From Anaerolineae bacterium (GTDB lineage: Bacteria > Chloroflexota > Anaerolineae > Aggregatilineales > Phototrophicaceae): a stretch of DNA of 64,000 nt. Position 1 is the stretch's first letter. The number at the start of each line of letters is the position of its first letter. Location: positions 62,001 to 126,000 of the forward strand of contig JAJEBK010000009.1 in NCBI GenBank assembly GCA_022823945.1. Reading direction: 5' to 3'. This document shows, in pieces, positions 1 through 8,545 of this stretch. The notes below the pieces were generated by a model. It did not search any database. It had not been told where the DNA came from and saw nothing but the letters and a program-made list of their open reading frames with translations. Position numbers and translations under genes: made by a program.

Positions 1-129
1 ATCATCGTCGGCTGCAGCACGGTCGGGCTGGGCGGGCAAGAAGGACCAGTCATCAGACGCATGCTGCTGCTGGGTTTGATACCGGTCGTGTTTGTGGCGC
101 TGATAACATTCCTGCGTTCGGGCAGCTGA
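1..129 (+). CDS. C-terminal end of a lactate permease-like transporter (partial)
   Basis: The reading frame is open from base 1 to a TGA at 127-129 and gives the last 42 residues of a protein whose start lies outside the window. It begins IIVGCSTVGLGGQEGP and then has one hydrophobic stretch ending FLRSGS. An invariant-looking 'VGLxGxEGxxxR' block followed by a single terminal membrane helix resembles the C-terminus of L-lactate permeases (LctP/LldP family). Only 42 residues are available, so the family call rests on this one block. The stop lies 12 bp before the start of the DegT gene on the same strand, so the two may be co-transcribed. Confidence 0.5.
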   Translation: MIVGCSTVGLGGQEGPVIRRMLLLGLIPVVFVALITFLRSGS

Positions 130-141
130 AAGCGAGGCGAT

Positions 142-1398
142 TTGTTGACAGAACTGGCGCTCTTTGGCGGCGCAAAAACGCGCGAGGCGGCCTATCCGGC
201 CTGGCCCCCGCATGACGAGCGGGATATTGAAGCGGTGACCGAGGTCGTGCGCAGCGGCAACTGGGGCGGCTTCCCCTATCCAGGCGCACAGACGCGGCGC
301 TTTCTGGATGCCTTCATCGCGCTGCAAGGCGGAAAATACGCGGTGGCAGTGATGAATGGCACCTTGACGATGGAAGTGGCGTTGCGCGCGGCCGACATCG
401 GCTGGGGCGACGAAGTCATCGTGCCAGCCTACACCTTCCAGGCGACTGCCTCTGCGCCCATGATGGCCGGCGCTGTGCCGGTGCTGGTGGATATCGACCC
501 CAACACATTTTGTATTGATCCCGCCGCCATAGAAGCGGCCATCACAGCGCGAACGCGAGCAATTATTCCCGTGCATGTCGCTTCCCAGATGGCGGATATG
601 GACGCCATCATGCGCATCGCCGCCAGGCATGATCTGATCGTCATCGAAGACGCGGCGCACGCCCACGGCGCAGTCTGGAATGGCCGCGGCGCCGGCGCTA
701 TCGGCGACTTCGGCAGCTTCAGCATGCAATCAACCAAGATTCTGACGGCTGGCGAGGGCGGCGTGCTGTTGTGCCAGACAGAAGAGCAGGCTTGGCGCGC
801 TGCCAGCATCATCGATTGCGGACGCCCGCATGACCCCGCGGGGGAGCTTTATACACAAGGTGGCAACTATCGCATGACCGAGTTGCAGGCGGCGCTGCTC
901 AATGTCGGGCTGGAGCGCTTTCCTGCGCAGTCCGCCATGCGCGAAGAGCTGGCTGCCTATATGGACGAAGCCTTAAGCGAGCTGCCGGGCATACGGGTCT
1001 TGCCGCGTGACGAGCGACACCAGCGGCGCGCCATATATTGCTATACCTTCGCCATCGAGCCAGATGACTTCGGCGCGACAAATGAGCCTGTGGCGCGGGC
1101 ATTGATGGCGGAGGGCATCCCTTGCTGGTCCGGTTACGAGCCGATGTACCGCTACGATCTTTTTCAACCGACCCAATCCCGCTTACCCGTGCCATCCGCG
1201 TTCCCCGAATATTTCGACTATTCGCGTCTGCATCTGCCCGTTACCGAGCGCATCAGTGGCGAGACGGGTCTGTGGCTGGGCGAGGCAATCTTCCGCGCGG
1301 GGAAGCAGGGAGTAGACGATGTTGTCGCTGCCCTGGGCAAGATCCAGTCGGCTTTGGCAAGGGATCCTGGACTGGCCGAGCGAATCGCGGCGCAGTGA
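142..1398 (+). CDS. DegT/DnrJ/EryC1/StrS family PLP-dependent aminotransferase
   Basis: This 418-residue protein belongs to the sugar aminotransferase family that moves an amino group onto keto-sugars used for glycans or secondary metabolites. The PLP-binding core is clear: the acidic cofactor motif EDAAHAHG at residues 169-176 and the Schiff-base lysine K199 in SMQSTKILTAGEGG. Full family length suggests an intact enzyme. The frame opens with TTG at 142, followed directly by a second TTG codon; no in-frame ATG lies near it and the preceding AAAGCGAGG is a modest ribosome site, so the exact start is uncertain. Some family members act on cyclitols or are regulatory, and no sugar-nucleotide genes flank it, so the substrate cannot be assigned. 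A hairpin at 1415-1435 follows the stop. Confidence 0.9.
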   Translation: MLTELALFGGAKTREAAYPAWPPHDERDIEAVTEVVRSGNWGGFPYPGAQTRRFLDAFIALQGGKYAVAVMNGTLTMEVALRAADIGWGDEVIVPAYTFQATASAPMMAGAVPVLVDIDPNTFCIDPAAIEAAITARTRAIIPVHVASQMADMDAIMRIAARHDLIVIEDAAHAHGAVWNGRGAGAIGDFGSFSMQSTKILTAGEGGVLLCQTEEQAWRAASIIDCGRPHDPAGELYTQGGNYRMTELQAALLNVGLERFPAQSAMREELAAYMDEALSELPGIRVLPRDERHQRRAIYCYTFAIEPDDFGATNEPVARALMAEGIPCWSGYEPMYRYDLFQPTQSRLPVPSAFPEYFDYSRLHLPVTERISGETGLWLGEAIFRAGKQGVDDVVAALGKIQSALARDPGLAERIAAQ

Positions 1399-1414
1399 AC
1401 CCCGGTGGTAAATC

Positions 1415-1435
1415 GGACGAGTCACCGCCTCGTCC
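1415..1435. terminator. Palindrome between two convergent genes
   Basis: GGACGAG (1415-1421) and CTCGTCC (1429-1435) form a perfect 7-bp stem with a 7-base loop. It sits in the 37-bp gap between the DegT gene and the convergent TPP-enzyme gene, ending next to the latter's TAG. There is no proper U-tract on either side, so it may be a bidirectional stem-loop terminator or a fragment of a dispersed palindromic repeat. Confidence 0.35.
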
Positions 1436-3052
1436 CTACGACAGCCGATTACGACTTTTTGAGCGCGCGCTGGTGGGATAGCCGGCCGGATCGAGCATCA
1501 CATCCAGCAGCATGGCTGTGTTTTGTTCGAGCCAAGCCCGGATGCCGGCCGCGCAGTCCGCTTGTGATTCGACCTTGTGATAAGCCAATCCAAATGCCGC
1601 CGCGATATGCCGATAATCTGGGTTGGCGAACTCCGTGCCAACAGCCGCCTTCCCGCGCCGCCGTTGCGCCGAGCGGATCAAATCCAGCGCGCTGTCATTC
1701 ATCACAGCCACCAGAACCGGCAGTCCCAGCCGCGCCAGCAGGCCGATTTCACCCATGACCATAGCCAGCCCGGCATCGCCAGTTATGCAAACGACCGGCT
1801 GCCGCGTGACCTTTGCCGCCGCAATCGCGCTGCACAAGCCAAAGCCCATCGCCGACAAGCCATTCGACACGAAGTAGCGATTGGGCTGCAGGGCGGGCCA
1901 TGCCAACGCGGCGAAAATCTTGTGCGAGCCGACATCGGTGGTCAGGATGATGTCATCGGGCGTATGCGCGCGCAGCGATGCCAGGAAAGCCTGCGGGGAG
2001 ATTCGTCCGGCCGCCGCTTCGGGACTGCTTCGCGCTGCCAGCCGCTGACGGAAGCGCCGAATCCGCGCCGCGCCCCAGTCTGGCGCTGGAGTTGCTGCCG
2101 GCGTAGCGAGCGACTCGAGAACCTCGCCAATATCGCCTGTCATTTCTATCGCGCAATCCAGCCGTGGATCGTGGTTGCCCCAGTTGGCGATCCATATCAG
2201 CGGCATCTCATAGCCCCAGGGCTTGACCAGCTCGACCACATCAAAGCCCAGCGCGATGATGCAGTCGGCTTCGTCCAGCAGCTCATAGGCGGGATCATAG
2301 CTGGTCAAACCGATGGTGCCGGCAAATAGCGGATGATCTGCGGAAAGCGCCCCTTTGCTCTTGGGCGTATCCACAACTGGCGCGCCAAGCGACTCGGCAA
2401 ACTGGCGAATCTGCGCATAGGGTCGGCCGGGTTCCAGCCCCAGGCCAGCGACGATGATCGGTTTGCGCTTGTCGGCGAGCAGCGCGCGAACCTCGCTCAA
2501 GGGTGGAATTTGCGGCGCAGGCTTGACTGGGGGCGAACCAGCGATTTCTTCTGTGATTGGGGCGCTGGCCAGGCTGTTGGGCAGGCTGAGATGCACGGGA
2601 CCAGGTCTGCCCGTCCGCGTCAGCCGCAAAGCCTGCTGTATGCGGGCCTGCGCATTTGCAGGGGCAAGCAAGGCGCTGTATTTGCAGATGGGGGCAAACA
2701 ACGCTTGCAAGTCCAACGCCTGATGGGTGTGTCTGTCGAGTAAAACCGGGTCGGCAGCCGCAGTAATCAGCGCGATAGGCGCGCGATCGAGGTGGGCGTG
2801 CGCCAATCCCGCGCAGGCATTGGTTGCGCCCGGTCCCAGTGTTGTCAGCGCGACGCCGATGCCGCCGGTCAGCCGCGCTTCTGTCGCCGCCATAAAGCAG
2901 GCGCTGCTTTCGTTGGCGACCAGGATGAACTCGATCCCGCGCCGCCACAGCGCATCCAAAGCCTCGACATTTTCGCCGCCCGGCAAACCATAAATGTGCT
3001 TTACACCCGCTTCAATCAGTTGCTGCGCGAGGGATTCGGCAATAGTTGGCAT
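1436..3052 (-). CDS. Thiamine pyrophosphate-dependent enzyme (acetolactate synthase-like)
   Basis: A 538-residue three-domain ThDP enzyme of the acetolactate synthase / 2-oxoacid decarboxylase superfamily. The N-terminal Pyr domain carries the activating Glu in VANESSACFMAATEARLTG. The central Rossmann-like domain follows, and the C-terminal PP domain has the cofactor/Mg motif beginning GDAGLAMVMGEIG and ending near the Asn of VMNDSALD. I chose the ATG at 3052 because AAGAGG lies just upstream and family homology starts there (MPTIAESLAQQ); the frame stays open upstream to 3136 without similarity. It is divergent from a class I aminotransferase 132 bp away, with a TSUP exporter beyond. That neighbourhood could fit sulfonate or 2-oxoacid decarboxylation, but the substrate is not shown by the sequence. 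No regulatory small subunit is nearby, so biosynthetic acetolactate synthase is less likely. Confidence 0.85.
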   Translation of the reverse strand: MPTIAESLAQQLIEAGVKHIYGLPGGENVEALDALWRRGIEFILVANESSACFMAATEARLTGGIGVALTTLGPGATNACAGLAHAHLDRAPIALITAAADPVLLDRHTHQALDLQALFAPICKYSALLAPANAQARIQQALRLTRTGRPGPVHLSLPNSLASAPITEEIAGSPPVKPAPQIPPLSEVRALLADKRKPIIVAGLGLEPGRPYAQIRQFAESLGAPVVDTPKSKGALSADHPLFAGTIGLTSYDPAYELLDEADCIIALGFDVVELVKPWGYEMPLIWIANWGNHDPRLDCAIEMTGDIGEVLESLATPAATPAPDWGAARIRRFRQRLAARSSPEAAAGRISPQAFLASLRAHTPDDIILTTDVGSHKIFAALAWPALQPNRYFVSNGLSAMGFGLCSAIAAAKVTRQPVVCITGDAGLAMVMGEIGLLARLGLPVLVAVMNDSALDLIRSAQRRRGKAAVGTEFANPDYRHIAAAFGLAYHKVESQADCAAGIRAWLEQNTAMLLDVMLDPAGYPTSARSKSRNRLS

Positions 3053-3116
3053 GGCCTCTTGGCTCCGCTTGCCTGGGGGCAATTTGCTGGAATCAATTAT
3101 TGGGCGTGTAGTGGAT

Positions 3117-3145
3117 GTGTCAAGCTGGCAAATCAAGGGTACAAT
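3117..3145 (+). promoter_or_regulatory. Sigma-70-type promoter of the class I aminotransferase
   Basis: GTGTCA (3117-3122), a 17-bp spacer and TACAAT (3140-3145) lie about 40 bp before the aminotransferase ATG at 3185. The -35 matches 4 of 6 and the -10 matches 5 of 6 consensus bases. Confidence 0.55.
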
Positions 3146-3184
3146 GCGCCGCTAATTGATTGTTGCATTATTGCGAGGACGAAG

Positions 3185-4426
3185 ATGACATTTGTGAGCG
3201 TGCCCAAATCGGGCACATTGGCGTTGAACGAAAAATCGCAGAGCTTGGCGGCGAGCGGACGGCCGATCTACCGTTTTGGCTTTGGCGAGTCGCCTTTTCC
3301 GCCACCGCGCCATGTGCAAAAGGCGCTGCGAAAAGCGGCGCTGCGCAAAGACTACACGGCTGTGGCTGGTTTGCCGGAATTGCGTGCCCGCATCGCCGAT
3401 TTTCATACCGAAGTCGATGGCTATCCGATAGACGCGGAGCAAGTGCTGGTCGCGCCGGGCAGCAAGCCGCTGCTCTTCAATTGTATGCAGGCATTTGAAC
3501 GCGCCGAAGTCTATGTGCCAGCGCCCGCCTATGTGTCCTATGCGCCCATGGCCAAGTTGGCGCGCCACCAGGCTATTCGCATCCAAACATCTTATGACGC
3601 TCGCTGGCGCATCACGCCGGAAGCGCTGGAAGAGGCGATCGCCCGCCACAGCAAGCCCGGACGAGAAAAACTGCTGGCGCTGAATTATCCTGGCAATCCC
3701 GATGGCTTGACCTACAGCCGCGCTGAATTGCTGGCGTTGGCAGAGGTGCTGCGCCGGCATCATGTCTGGGCGCTGTCCGATGAAATCTATGCGCTGCTGC
3801 ATCACCAGGGACGGCATGTTTCGCTGGCCAGCATCTACCCGGAGCGCACACTGGTATCGACTGGCTTGTCAAAGTGGTGCGGGGCTGGCGGCTGGCGGCT
3901 GGGCGCATTGATCATGCCGGCCGACGCGCCTGTAGAATTGCATGATGCCTTGATCGGGCTGGGCTCCGAGCTCTATTCCTGTGCGCCAACACCCGTCCAG
4001 GCGGCTGCGTTGGCGGCTTATGAACTCGACAAACGGACACATCGCTTCTTGCGCGCGCAGCGACAAATCTTGTCGGCGACCGGCTGCGTCGTGCACAGCG
4101 CCGTGCTGGCGGCGGGCCTGCGCGTTCATGCCCCACAAGGCGCTTTTTACCTGCTCTGCGATTTCAGTTGCTTCGCCGATTTGCTTCTGAGTCGCGGCAT
4201 ACAGCGCGACATCGAGTTGTGCGATTCTCTGCTGACCGAGGCCGGCGTGGCGCTGCTGCCGGGCAGCAAGTTTGGACTGCCCGCGCGGGCGCTCACGGCG
4301 CGGCTGGCTTATGTGGATTTTGACGGCGCGGCGGCTTTGACGACACAGCGCGCGCAAGAAGATATTCTGCCCCATGCCAAAAAGATGCTGGCGGGCATCG
4401 CGGCGCTCGACAACTGGCTCAACTGA
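3185..4426 (+). CDS. Class I/II pyridoxal-phosphate aminotransferase
   Basis: A 413-residue fold-type I aminotransferase of the aspartate/alanine aminotransferase group, transferring an amino group between an amino acid and a 2-oxo acid. Visible landmarks are NYPGNPDG (the family NPTG region), the PLP-ring Asp and Tyr in ALSDEIYALL, and the Schiff-base lysine K230 in STGLSKWCGAGGWRLG, followed by the conserved Arg. The ATG at 3185 is chosen because family homology begins there; the frame continues upstream to 2792 only as a shadow of the opposite gene. A promoter is readable at 3117-3145. It overlaps the convergent TSUP gene by 8 bp. Substrate specificity cannot be told; aspartate-like acids including cysteate are possible. 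Confidence 0.9.
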   Translation: MTFVSVPKSGTLALNEKSQSLAASGRPIYRFGFGESPFPPPRHVQKALRKAALRKDYTAVAGLPELRARIADFHTEVDGYPIDAEQVLVAPGSKPLLFNCMQAFERAEVYVPAPAYVSYAPMAKLARHQAIRIQTSYDARWRITPEALEEAIARHSKPGREKLLALNYPGNPDGLTYSRAELLALAEVLRRHHVWALSDEIYALLHHQGRHVSLASIYPERTLVSTGLSKWCGAGGWRLGALIMPADAPVELHDALIGLGSELYSCAPTPVQAAALAAYELDKRTHRFLRAQRQILSATGCVVHSAVLAAGLRVHAPQGAFYLLCDFSCFADLLLSRGIQRDIELCDSLLTEAGVALLPGSKFGLPARALTARLAYVDFDGAAALTTQRAQEDILPHAKKMLAGIAALDNWLN

Positions 4427-5153
4427 AGAGCAGCAGATAAACGCTCAGCGCCAGCAGCGGGACCATCATCAGCCACTCAAATGCGCGTTGGTCGATGCGG
4501 TCGATGAGCTTGCGCGCGACCAGCACAGCCGGCGGGATCAACACGAAGACCCAGGCAATGCTCTGCAAACGTTCCAGGTCGAAGTTGCCGATATACACGA
4601 AGACGGGCAGCTTGGTCAGGTTCATCACCGCGAAGAACAATGTGGTTGTGCCGATAAAACGCCGTGGTGTCATGTGTGGCTGCAGCAGCAGGTAGGCTGT
4701 GAAGGGCGGCGCGCCTACATTCGCCAGGGTCGAGCCGAAGCCAGACGCCCAGCCGGCGAAATAGCCATGCCATTTGCGCGGATGATAATCCACGCTGGCC
4801 AACTGATCTCTGGCGATCTTGAAGCCCAGCGCCAGCAGCGTCAAAGCGCCGATGATGCGCTTCAATGTGACGGCGTCAATGGCATTCAACGCCGCCGCGC
4901 CAGTCACCACGCCCAACAAGCCCGGCAGCAGCATCAGCGCGATATAACGCCGATCCCATTGCCGCCAATAAAAGTAGAGCGCGAAGGCATCGGCAAATAG
5001 CAGCAGCGGCAAGACCAAAGCCACGGCGACCTGCGGCTCGATGATCAAGGTCAGCATGGGCACAGTCAGCGCAACCGGCACCGGACCGCCCAAACCACCT
5101 TTGGAGAAGCCGACCAGGATGCCGACCAGGCCGAATATCACGATCTCTGTCAT
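4419..5153 (-). CDS. TSUP family permease (TauE/SafE, sulfite exporter-like)
   Basis: This 244-residue integral membrane protein has about eight hydrophobic helices in two repeat halves. Each half begins with the family-typical glycine-rich loop: GFSKGGLGGPVPVAL near residue 20 and GWASGFGSTLANVGAPP in the second half. TSUP proteins export or import sulfite, sulfonates or other organic anions. The ATG at 5153 is taken because the first helix (MTEIVIFGLVGILVG) starts there; the longer frame adds a non-helical stretch. A TATAAT on the minus strand at 5188-5193 could be its -10 box. The 3' end overlaps the convergent aminotransferase by 8 bp. The family call is firm; the transported anion is unknown. 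Confidence 0.88.
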   Translation of the reverse strand: MTEIVIFGLVGILVGFSKGGLGGPVPVALTVPMLTLIIEPQVAVALVLPLLLFADAFALYFYWRQWDRRYIALMLLPGLLGVVTGAAALNAIDAVTLKRIIGALTLLALGFKIARDQLASVDYHPRKWHGYFAGWASGFGSTLANVGAPPFTAYLLLQPHMTPRRFIGTTTLFFAVMNLTKLPVFVYIGNFDLERLQSIAWVFVLIPPAVLVARKLIDRIDQRAFEWLMMVPLLALSVYLLLFS

Positions 5154-5187
5154 GGCTGCGCCTTGTCCGCTGCGATTGGCTGGGGCA

Positions 5188-5193
5188 ATTATA
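5188..5193 (-). promoter_or_regulatory. -10 box upstream of the TSUP gene
   Basis: The minus strand reads TATAAT here, 34 bp before the ATG at 5153. A TTGGAC (5213-5218) lies upstream with a long 19-bp spacer, so the -35 is uncertain. Confidence 0.4.
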
Positions 5194-5242
5194 GACACAG
5201 GCCTGTACAATCGTCCAACACGGCGCAGGGGGCAAAGCGACT

Positions 5243-6046
5243 TTGGACGAGAAGCAGCTTGATGACGAAGGGCGCGCGATCTGGAATAGCAAGGCGCGCT
5301 TCTGGGACGCCCTGCACGGTGACAGCGGCAACATCTTTCACCAGCGACTCATCGAGCCGAGCGTCCTGCAACTGCTGGACCTGTCTGCGGGCGAGCGCGT
5401 GCTGGATATCGGCTGCGGCAATGGCGCGCTGGCCAGGCGAATTGCAAAGCTGGGCGCGGAAGTCGAGGCAATCGATTTCAGCCCAAAGATGATCGAACTG
5501 GCTCAAAAGCGCAGCCCGGCCCGCACAGCAATCACCTACAACGTTGTTGATGCCACCGATGAATCCGCCCTGCTGAGGCTGGGCGAGCGCAGCTACGACG
5601 CCATCACCTGCACGATGGCTTTGATGGACATGCCGGCGATTGCGCCGCTCTTCCGCGCTGCCAGCCAGTTGCTGAAAAAAAAGGGTTGCCTGGTCTTTGC
5701 CACGGCGCACCCGGCTTTCAATTCCAACAACCCGATTTTCCTGCGCGAAAAAGAAGACCGCGCTGGCGTGGTGCTGGATCGGTATGCCATCAAACTATTT
5801 GCCTACCTGGATATGCCGCCGGTCAAAGGCTCTGGAGCGCCGGGCGAGCCCATGCCGCACACCTACTATCACCGTCCGCTTTCTGCGCTGCTGGCCGATG
5901 CGTTCGCTGCTGGATTCGTGCTGGACGCGCTGCTCGAGCCCGCCTTTACGCAAGAAGACGCAGCCCAGGCAGAAGGGTTGACCTGGGCGAACCTGTGGCA
6001 GATCCCGCCGGTGTTGACGGGGCGCTTGCGTTTGCCGCCTAGATAG
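5243..6046 (+). CDS. Class I SAM-dependent methyltransferase
   Basis: A 267-residue Rossmann-fold methyltransferase. Motif I is VLDIGCGNGALARR at about residue 53, followed by the acidic residue of motif II in EAIDFSPKMIELA, and a motif IV region (YDAITCTMALMDMP). It would use S-adenosylmethionine; the acceptor is unknown. The start is TTG at 5243, with a GGGGG ribosome site about 12 bases upstream and no in-frame ATG before the conserved domain. TACAAT at 5206-5211 is a possible -10. The 3' end overlaps the convergent B3/B4 gene by 8 bp. It resembles small-molecule methyltransferases (UbiE/Methyltransf_11 type) more than RNA methylases. Confidence 0.88.
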   Translation: MDEKQLDDEGRAIWNSKARFWDALHGDSGNIFHQRLIEPSVLQLLDLSAGERVLDIGCGNGALARRIAKLGAEVEAIDFSPKMIELAQKRSPARTAITYNVVDATDESALLRLGERSYDAITCTMALMDMPAIAPLFRAASQLLKKKGCLVFATAHPAFNSNNPIFLREKEDRAGVVLDRYAIKLFAYLDMPPVKGSGAPGEPMPHTYYHRPLSALLADAFAAGFVLDALLEPAFTQEDAAQAEGLTWANLWQIPPVLTGRLRLPPR

Positions 6047-6740
6047 CTGTGTTGTCGCTGTTCAAAACAGCCCACTCATGCTCTCCGCCTGCGTGCGCCG
6101 ACAACAGCGAAAGCGAGTCTGCCAATGCGCTTTCAATATCGAGCCTGGCGCCTTCGTGATGCGCTTCGATAGCAATGACGACGTCGGTGGACGTCTCTTT
6201 GGCTGCGCTGGTGAAGCTCTGTCGCCAGCACCATCGCCGCGCCACAACCATCTGCGTGGTATCGGAAAATATCACTTCGTCAGGCGCAGGATGCATGACT
6301 TCGGCGCTGCGCAGTTCTGTATAGGCTTCGCTGCCATCGGAATAATGAACGGTGATGGGCAGGGCAATTTGCCGCGTATCCATGACAGCGACAGGCAACC
6401 CATAGCGAATGCTCACCAGGTTGCCAATATCAACCAGTGTGTTGATGCTGGGGATATCGCCTTTTTTGGTCAGGCGGCGCAGCAAGGCTTCGGCAGCGCT
6501 GCGATAGCGAGTGGGCGATACGCCAAAGCCGCTGAATGCCCGACGCCAGGCGCTCAACGAGGGCAGCTCGCTCAAGGGCGTATTGCCGATTCGCGCTTTG
6601 ACAGCCGCCTGTTCAGCCAGGTAGGCATTTTGCAGATCGGGCGGTGTAGGCGGGTTGGACAATCCGCGCGCGACGATGAGCCCCGCCACCAGGTTCGGAT
6701 AATTCTCTATGATGCGCGCGTCATATCGAAAACTCGCCAT
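6039..6740 (-). CDS. B3/B4 tRNA-binding domain protein
   Basis: A 233-residue stand-alone protein related to the B3/B4 editing domain of the phenylalanyl-tRNA synthetase beta subunit. The pattern fits: a middle region with SAWRRAFSGFGVSPTRYRSA, then LLRRLTKKGDIPSINTLVDIGNLVSIRYGLPVAV, in which the NxLVDIxNLxSxxxxLP core is typical. Free-standing B3/B4 proteins are thought to remove wrong amino acids from tRNA or to bind a small ligand; neither is established here. The ATG at 6740 is preferred because a GGCGGAGGC ribosome site lies inside the end of the MFS gene, whose TGA (6742-6744) is only 1 bp upstream. This implies translational coupling. It converges with the methyltransferase gene and overlaps it by 8 bp. 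Confidence 0.75.
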   Translation of the reverse strand: MASFRYDARIIENYPNLVAGLIVARGLSNPPTPPDLQNAYLAEQAAVKARIGNTPLSELPSLSAWRRAFSGFGVSPTRYRSAAEALLRRLTKKGDIPSINTLVDIGNLVSIRYGLPVAVMDTRQIALPITVHYSDGSEAYTELRSAEVMHPAPDEVIFSDTTQMVVARRWCWRQSFTSAAKETSTDVVIAIEAHHEGARLDIESALADSLSLLSAHAGGEHEWAVLNSDNTAI

Positions 6741-6741
6741 G

Positions 6742-8010
6742 TCATGCCTCCGCCGATTCGCGCTTTTCGACCGCGCGTACAATCCAGACCCACAGCAGCA
6801 GCGGCACAATCGCCACCAGCGCCGACAAATATACGATATGCGCGATATTATCGCCGCCCGCCGCGTCTATCAACAAGCCGAAGGCAATAATGCTGATGCT
6901 CTGCACAAATTCGAAGCCGGCGAAATCCAGCGAAAACATGCGCCCCAAATAATCGTCCGGCACGATCTGCTGGATGATGACCGAGCTGTATGTCCAATTG
7001 ACCGAACCGCCCATCGCGCGCACGACCACCGCCAGCGCCAGCAATTCCAGAGACGGCGCCAAGCCCCATAGCAGCCAGCCCAACACGATCAGCGCGAAGC
7101 CAACGGTTATCAAGCGGCGCAGCGCTCGCACCGAATCATCGCTGAAGCGGTTGGTCAGCAGAGGTCCCACCACCGCGCCCACGCCAAATGCCGCCCACAA
7201 CAGCGCCATCGAGGTGACGCCTTGCTCGCCCAGCACAAAAACCTGCGTGCCATAGATGATCAGCAATGTATCTGAACTGGTGATACTCTGCGCGCTTTTC
7301 ACAAACAGGGCGGCCGCAGTTTCGGGATGCCGCAGCAGATAGCGCAAGCCATCGGCGAAAGTCCGCTTCGATTTGTCGAGCGTTTTGCGCGCCGGCTGCC
7401 CGAGCTCCGAGCGGGGCGTCGCGGGCACGACAACAGTCATCACCAGCAGCGCCGAGACCACAAAAGTCAGCGCGTCGATGACCAGGGCGGCTTGTATGCC
7501 AAATGCCTGCGCCACTAGCCCACCCGTGATCGCTCCCACCGCCAGCATGGCCGACCAGGTGATGCTGCTCAATGTATTGCCCACGACCAGTTGATGCCGG
7601 TACAAGATGCTCGGCATGATGGCGTTGCGGGCCGGCTCGAATATGGACGAAACTAAAAATTGCATCACGACGAAGACATAAACCAGCGGCAGATAGTCGG
7701 GCGATTGCGTGGTGAAAAGCAAGCCCGTGACAGCCAGCGCGCGCAGCAGATCGCTGATGATGAGCAGTCGTTTGCGGTCGAAGCGATCTGCCAGCACGCC
7801 AGCCAGCGGACGCATCAACAGCGGCGGGATCATGCGCGCGATCAAAAAGCCGCTTACGGCGATGCCCTGATAGCCCGTGCCTTCGGTATAAGACACGATC
7901 AGCGCCGATATCACGATCGTGCTAAACCAGTCGCCCAAGAGGCTGACCAACTGCGCTCCCCACAATTTGGCGAAGTCGCGGTTGCTGCTGATGAGGCGGA
8001 TATATTGCAT
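6742..8010 (-). CDS. Major facilitator superfamily transporter
   Basis: A 422-residue, roughly 12-helix MFS permease in two six-helix halves. The cytoplasmic loop between helices 2 and 3 has the MFS-A-like motif RPLAGVLADRFDRKRLL, and the cytoplasmic mid-loop is basic (ARKTLDKSKR). N-terminal features (FAKLWGAQLVSLLGDW) match the MFS_3 / enterobactin-exporter-like group, usually drug or siderophore exporters. The ATG at 8010 is preceded by CAGGGG; the open frame up to 8139 lacks similarity. It is the first gene of a two-gene unit with the B3/B4 protein and is divergent from crcB. The substrate is unknown. Confidence 0.88.
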   Translation of the reverse strand: MQYIRLISSNRDFAKLWGAQLVSLLGDWFSTIVISALIVSYTEGTGYQGIAVSGFLIARMIPPLLMRPLAGVLADRFDRKRLLIISDLLRALAVTGLLFTTQSPDYLPLVYVFVVMQFLVSSIFEPARNAIMPSILYRHQLVVGNTLSSITWSAMLAVGAITGGLVAQAFGIQAALVIDALTFVVSALLVMTVVVPATPRSELGQPARKTLDKSKRTFADGLRYLLRHPETAAALFVKSAQSITSSDTLLIIYGTQVFVLGEQGVTSMALLWAAFGVGAVVGPLLTNRFSDDSVRALRRLITVGFALIVLGWLLWGLAPSLELLALAVVVRAMGGSVNWTYSSVIIQQIVPDDYLGRMFSLDFAGFEFVQSISIIAFGLLIDAAGGDNIAHIVYLSALVAIVPLLLWVWIVRAVEKRESAEA

Positions 8011-8086
8011 AGGAGACCCCTGTTTGCCGCGCCAGTGTACAGCACGACCAGCCTGCATGCACGGCGCAAATGCGACTCTGCCCGCA

Positions 8087-8115
8087 TTGACAGCCCCCGT
8101 TCGCTGGCATAGGAT
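8087..8115 (+). promoter_or_regulatory. Sigma-70 promoter of crcB-uppP
   Basis: A perfect TTGACA (8087-8092), a 17-bp spacer and TAGGAT (8110-8115) lie 27 bp before the crcB ATG. ACGGAGG follows as ribosome site. I saw no convincing fluoride-riboswitch pseudoknot in the short leader. Confidence 0.65.
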
Positions 8116-8142
8116 ACGCCTGTCAGCAAACGGAGGCACGCA

Positions 8143-8541
8143 ATGGAAAGCCTGCTATATGTAGGCCTGGGCGGGTTTTGTGGCGCAAATGCGCGCTACC
8201 TGCTTTCGCTGTGGTCCAACGAATTTCTGACACCGCGCTTTGGGGATTTTCCGTATGGAACATTGCTGGTGAATGTGCTGGGGTCGCTGGGACTGGCGGT
8301 CTTCGGCGCATGGTTCAGCGCGCGCACTGGTTTGTCGACGCAATTGCAATGGCTGATCGGCGTCGGATTCTTCGGCGCTTTCACGACTTTCTCGACATTC
8401 GCCAACGAAAGCATAAACCTGGCGAGCGGCGTCGGCATCGGGCAGATGCTGCTCAATCTGCTGCTGAACAATGCGGGCTGCCTGCTGGCGGTGGCGCTGG
8501 GGTTGTGGCTCGGACAGCGACTATTCGGATTGGGCGGCTGA
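8143..8541 (+). CDS. crcB: Fluoride channel CrcB/Fluc
   Basis: A 132-residue, four-helix protein of the Fluc/CrcB family, which forms dual-topology dimers that export fluoride. Family landmarks are present in order: GGFCGANARYLLS near the N-terminus, GTLLVNVLGSLGLAVFG with the pore Asn, GFFGAFTTFSTFANE with the paired Phe and TTFST break, and a last helix starting near LLNNAG. The ATG at 8143 has a good ACGGAGG ribosome site and a promoter at 8087-8115. The gene is followed after 4 bp by uppP, so the two form an operon. The single copy implies a homodimer. Confidence 0.95.
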   Translation: MESLLYVGLGGFCGANARYLLSLWSNEFLTPRFGDFPYGTLLVNVLGSLGLAVFGAWFSARTGLSTQLQWLIGVGFFGAFTTFSTFANESINLASGVGIGQMLLNLLLNNAGCLLAVALGLWLGQRLFGLGG

Positions 8542-8545
8542 CCGC

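Noticed and set aside
8011..8142. Fluoride riboswitch before crcB
   Set aside because: The crcB leader is short once the promoter at 8087-8115 is accepted, and I could not find the conserved GGNGAUGG core and pseudoknot.
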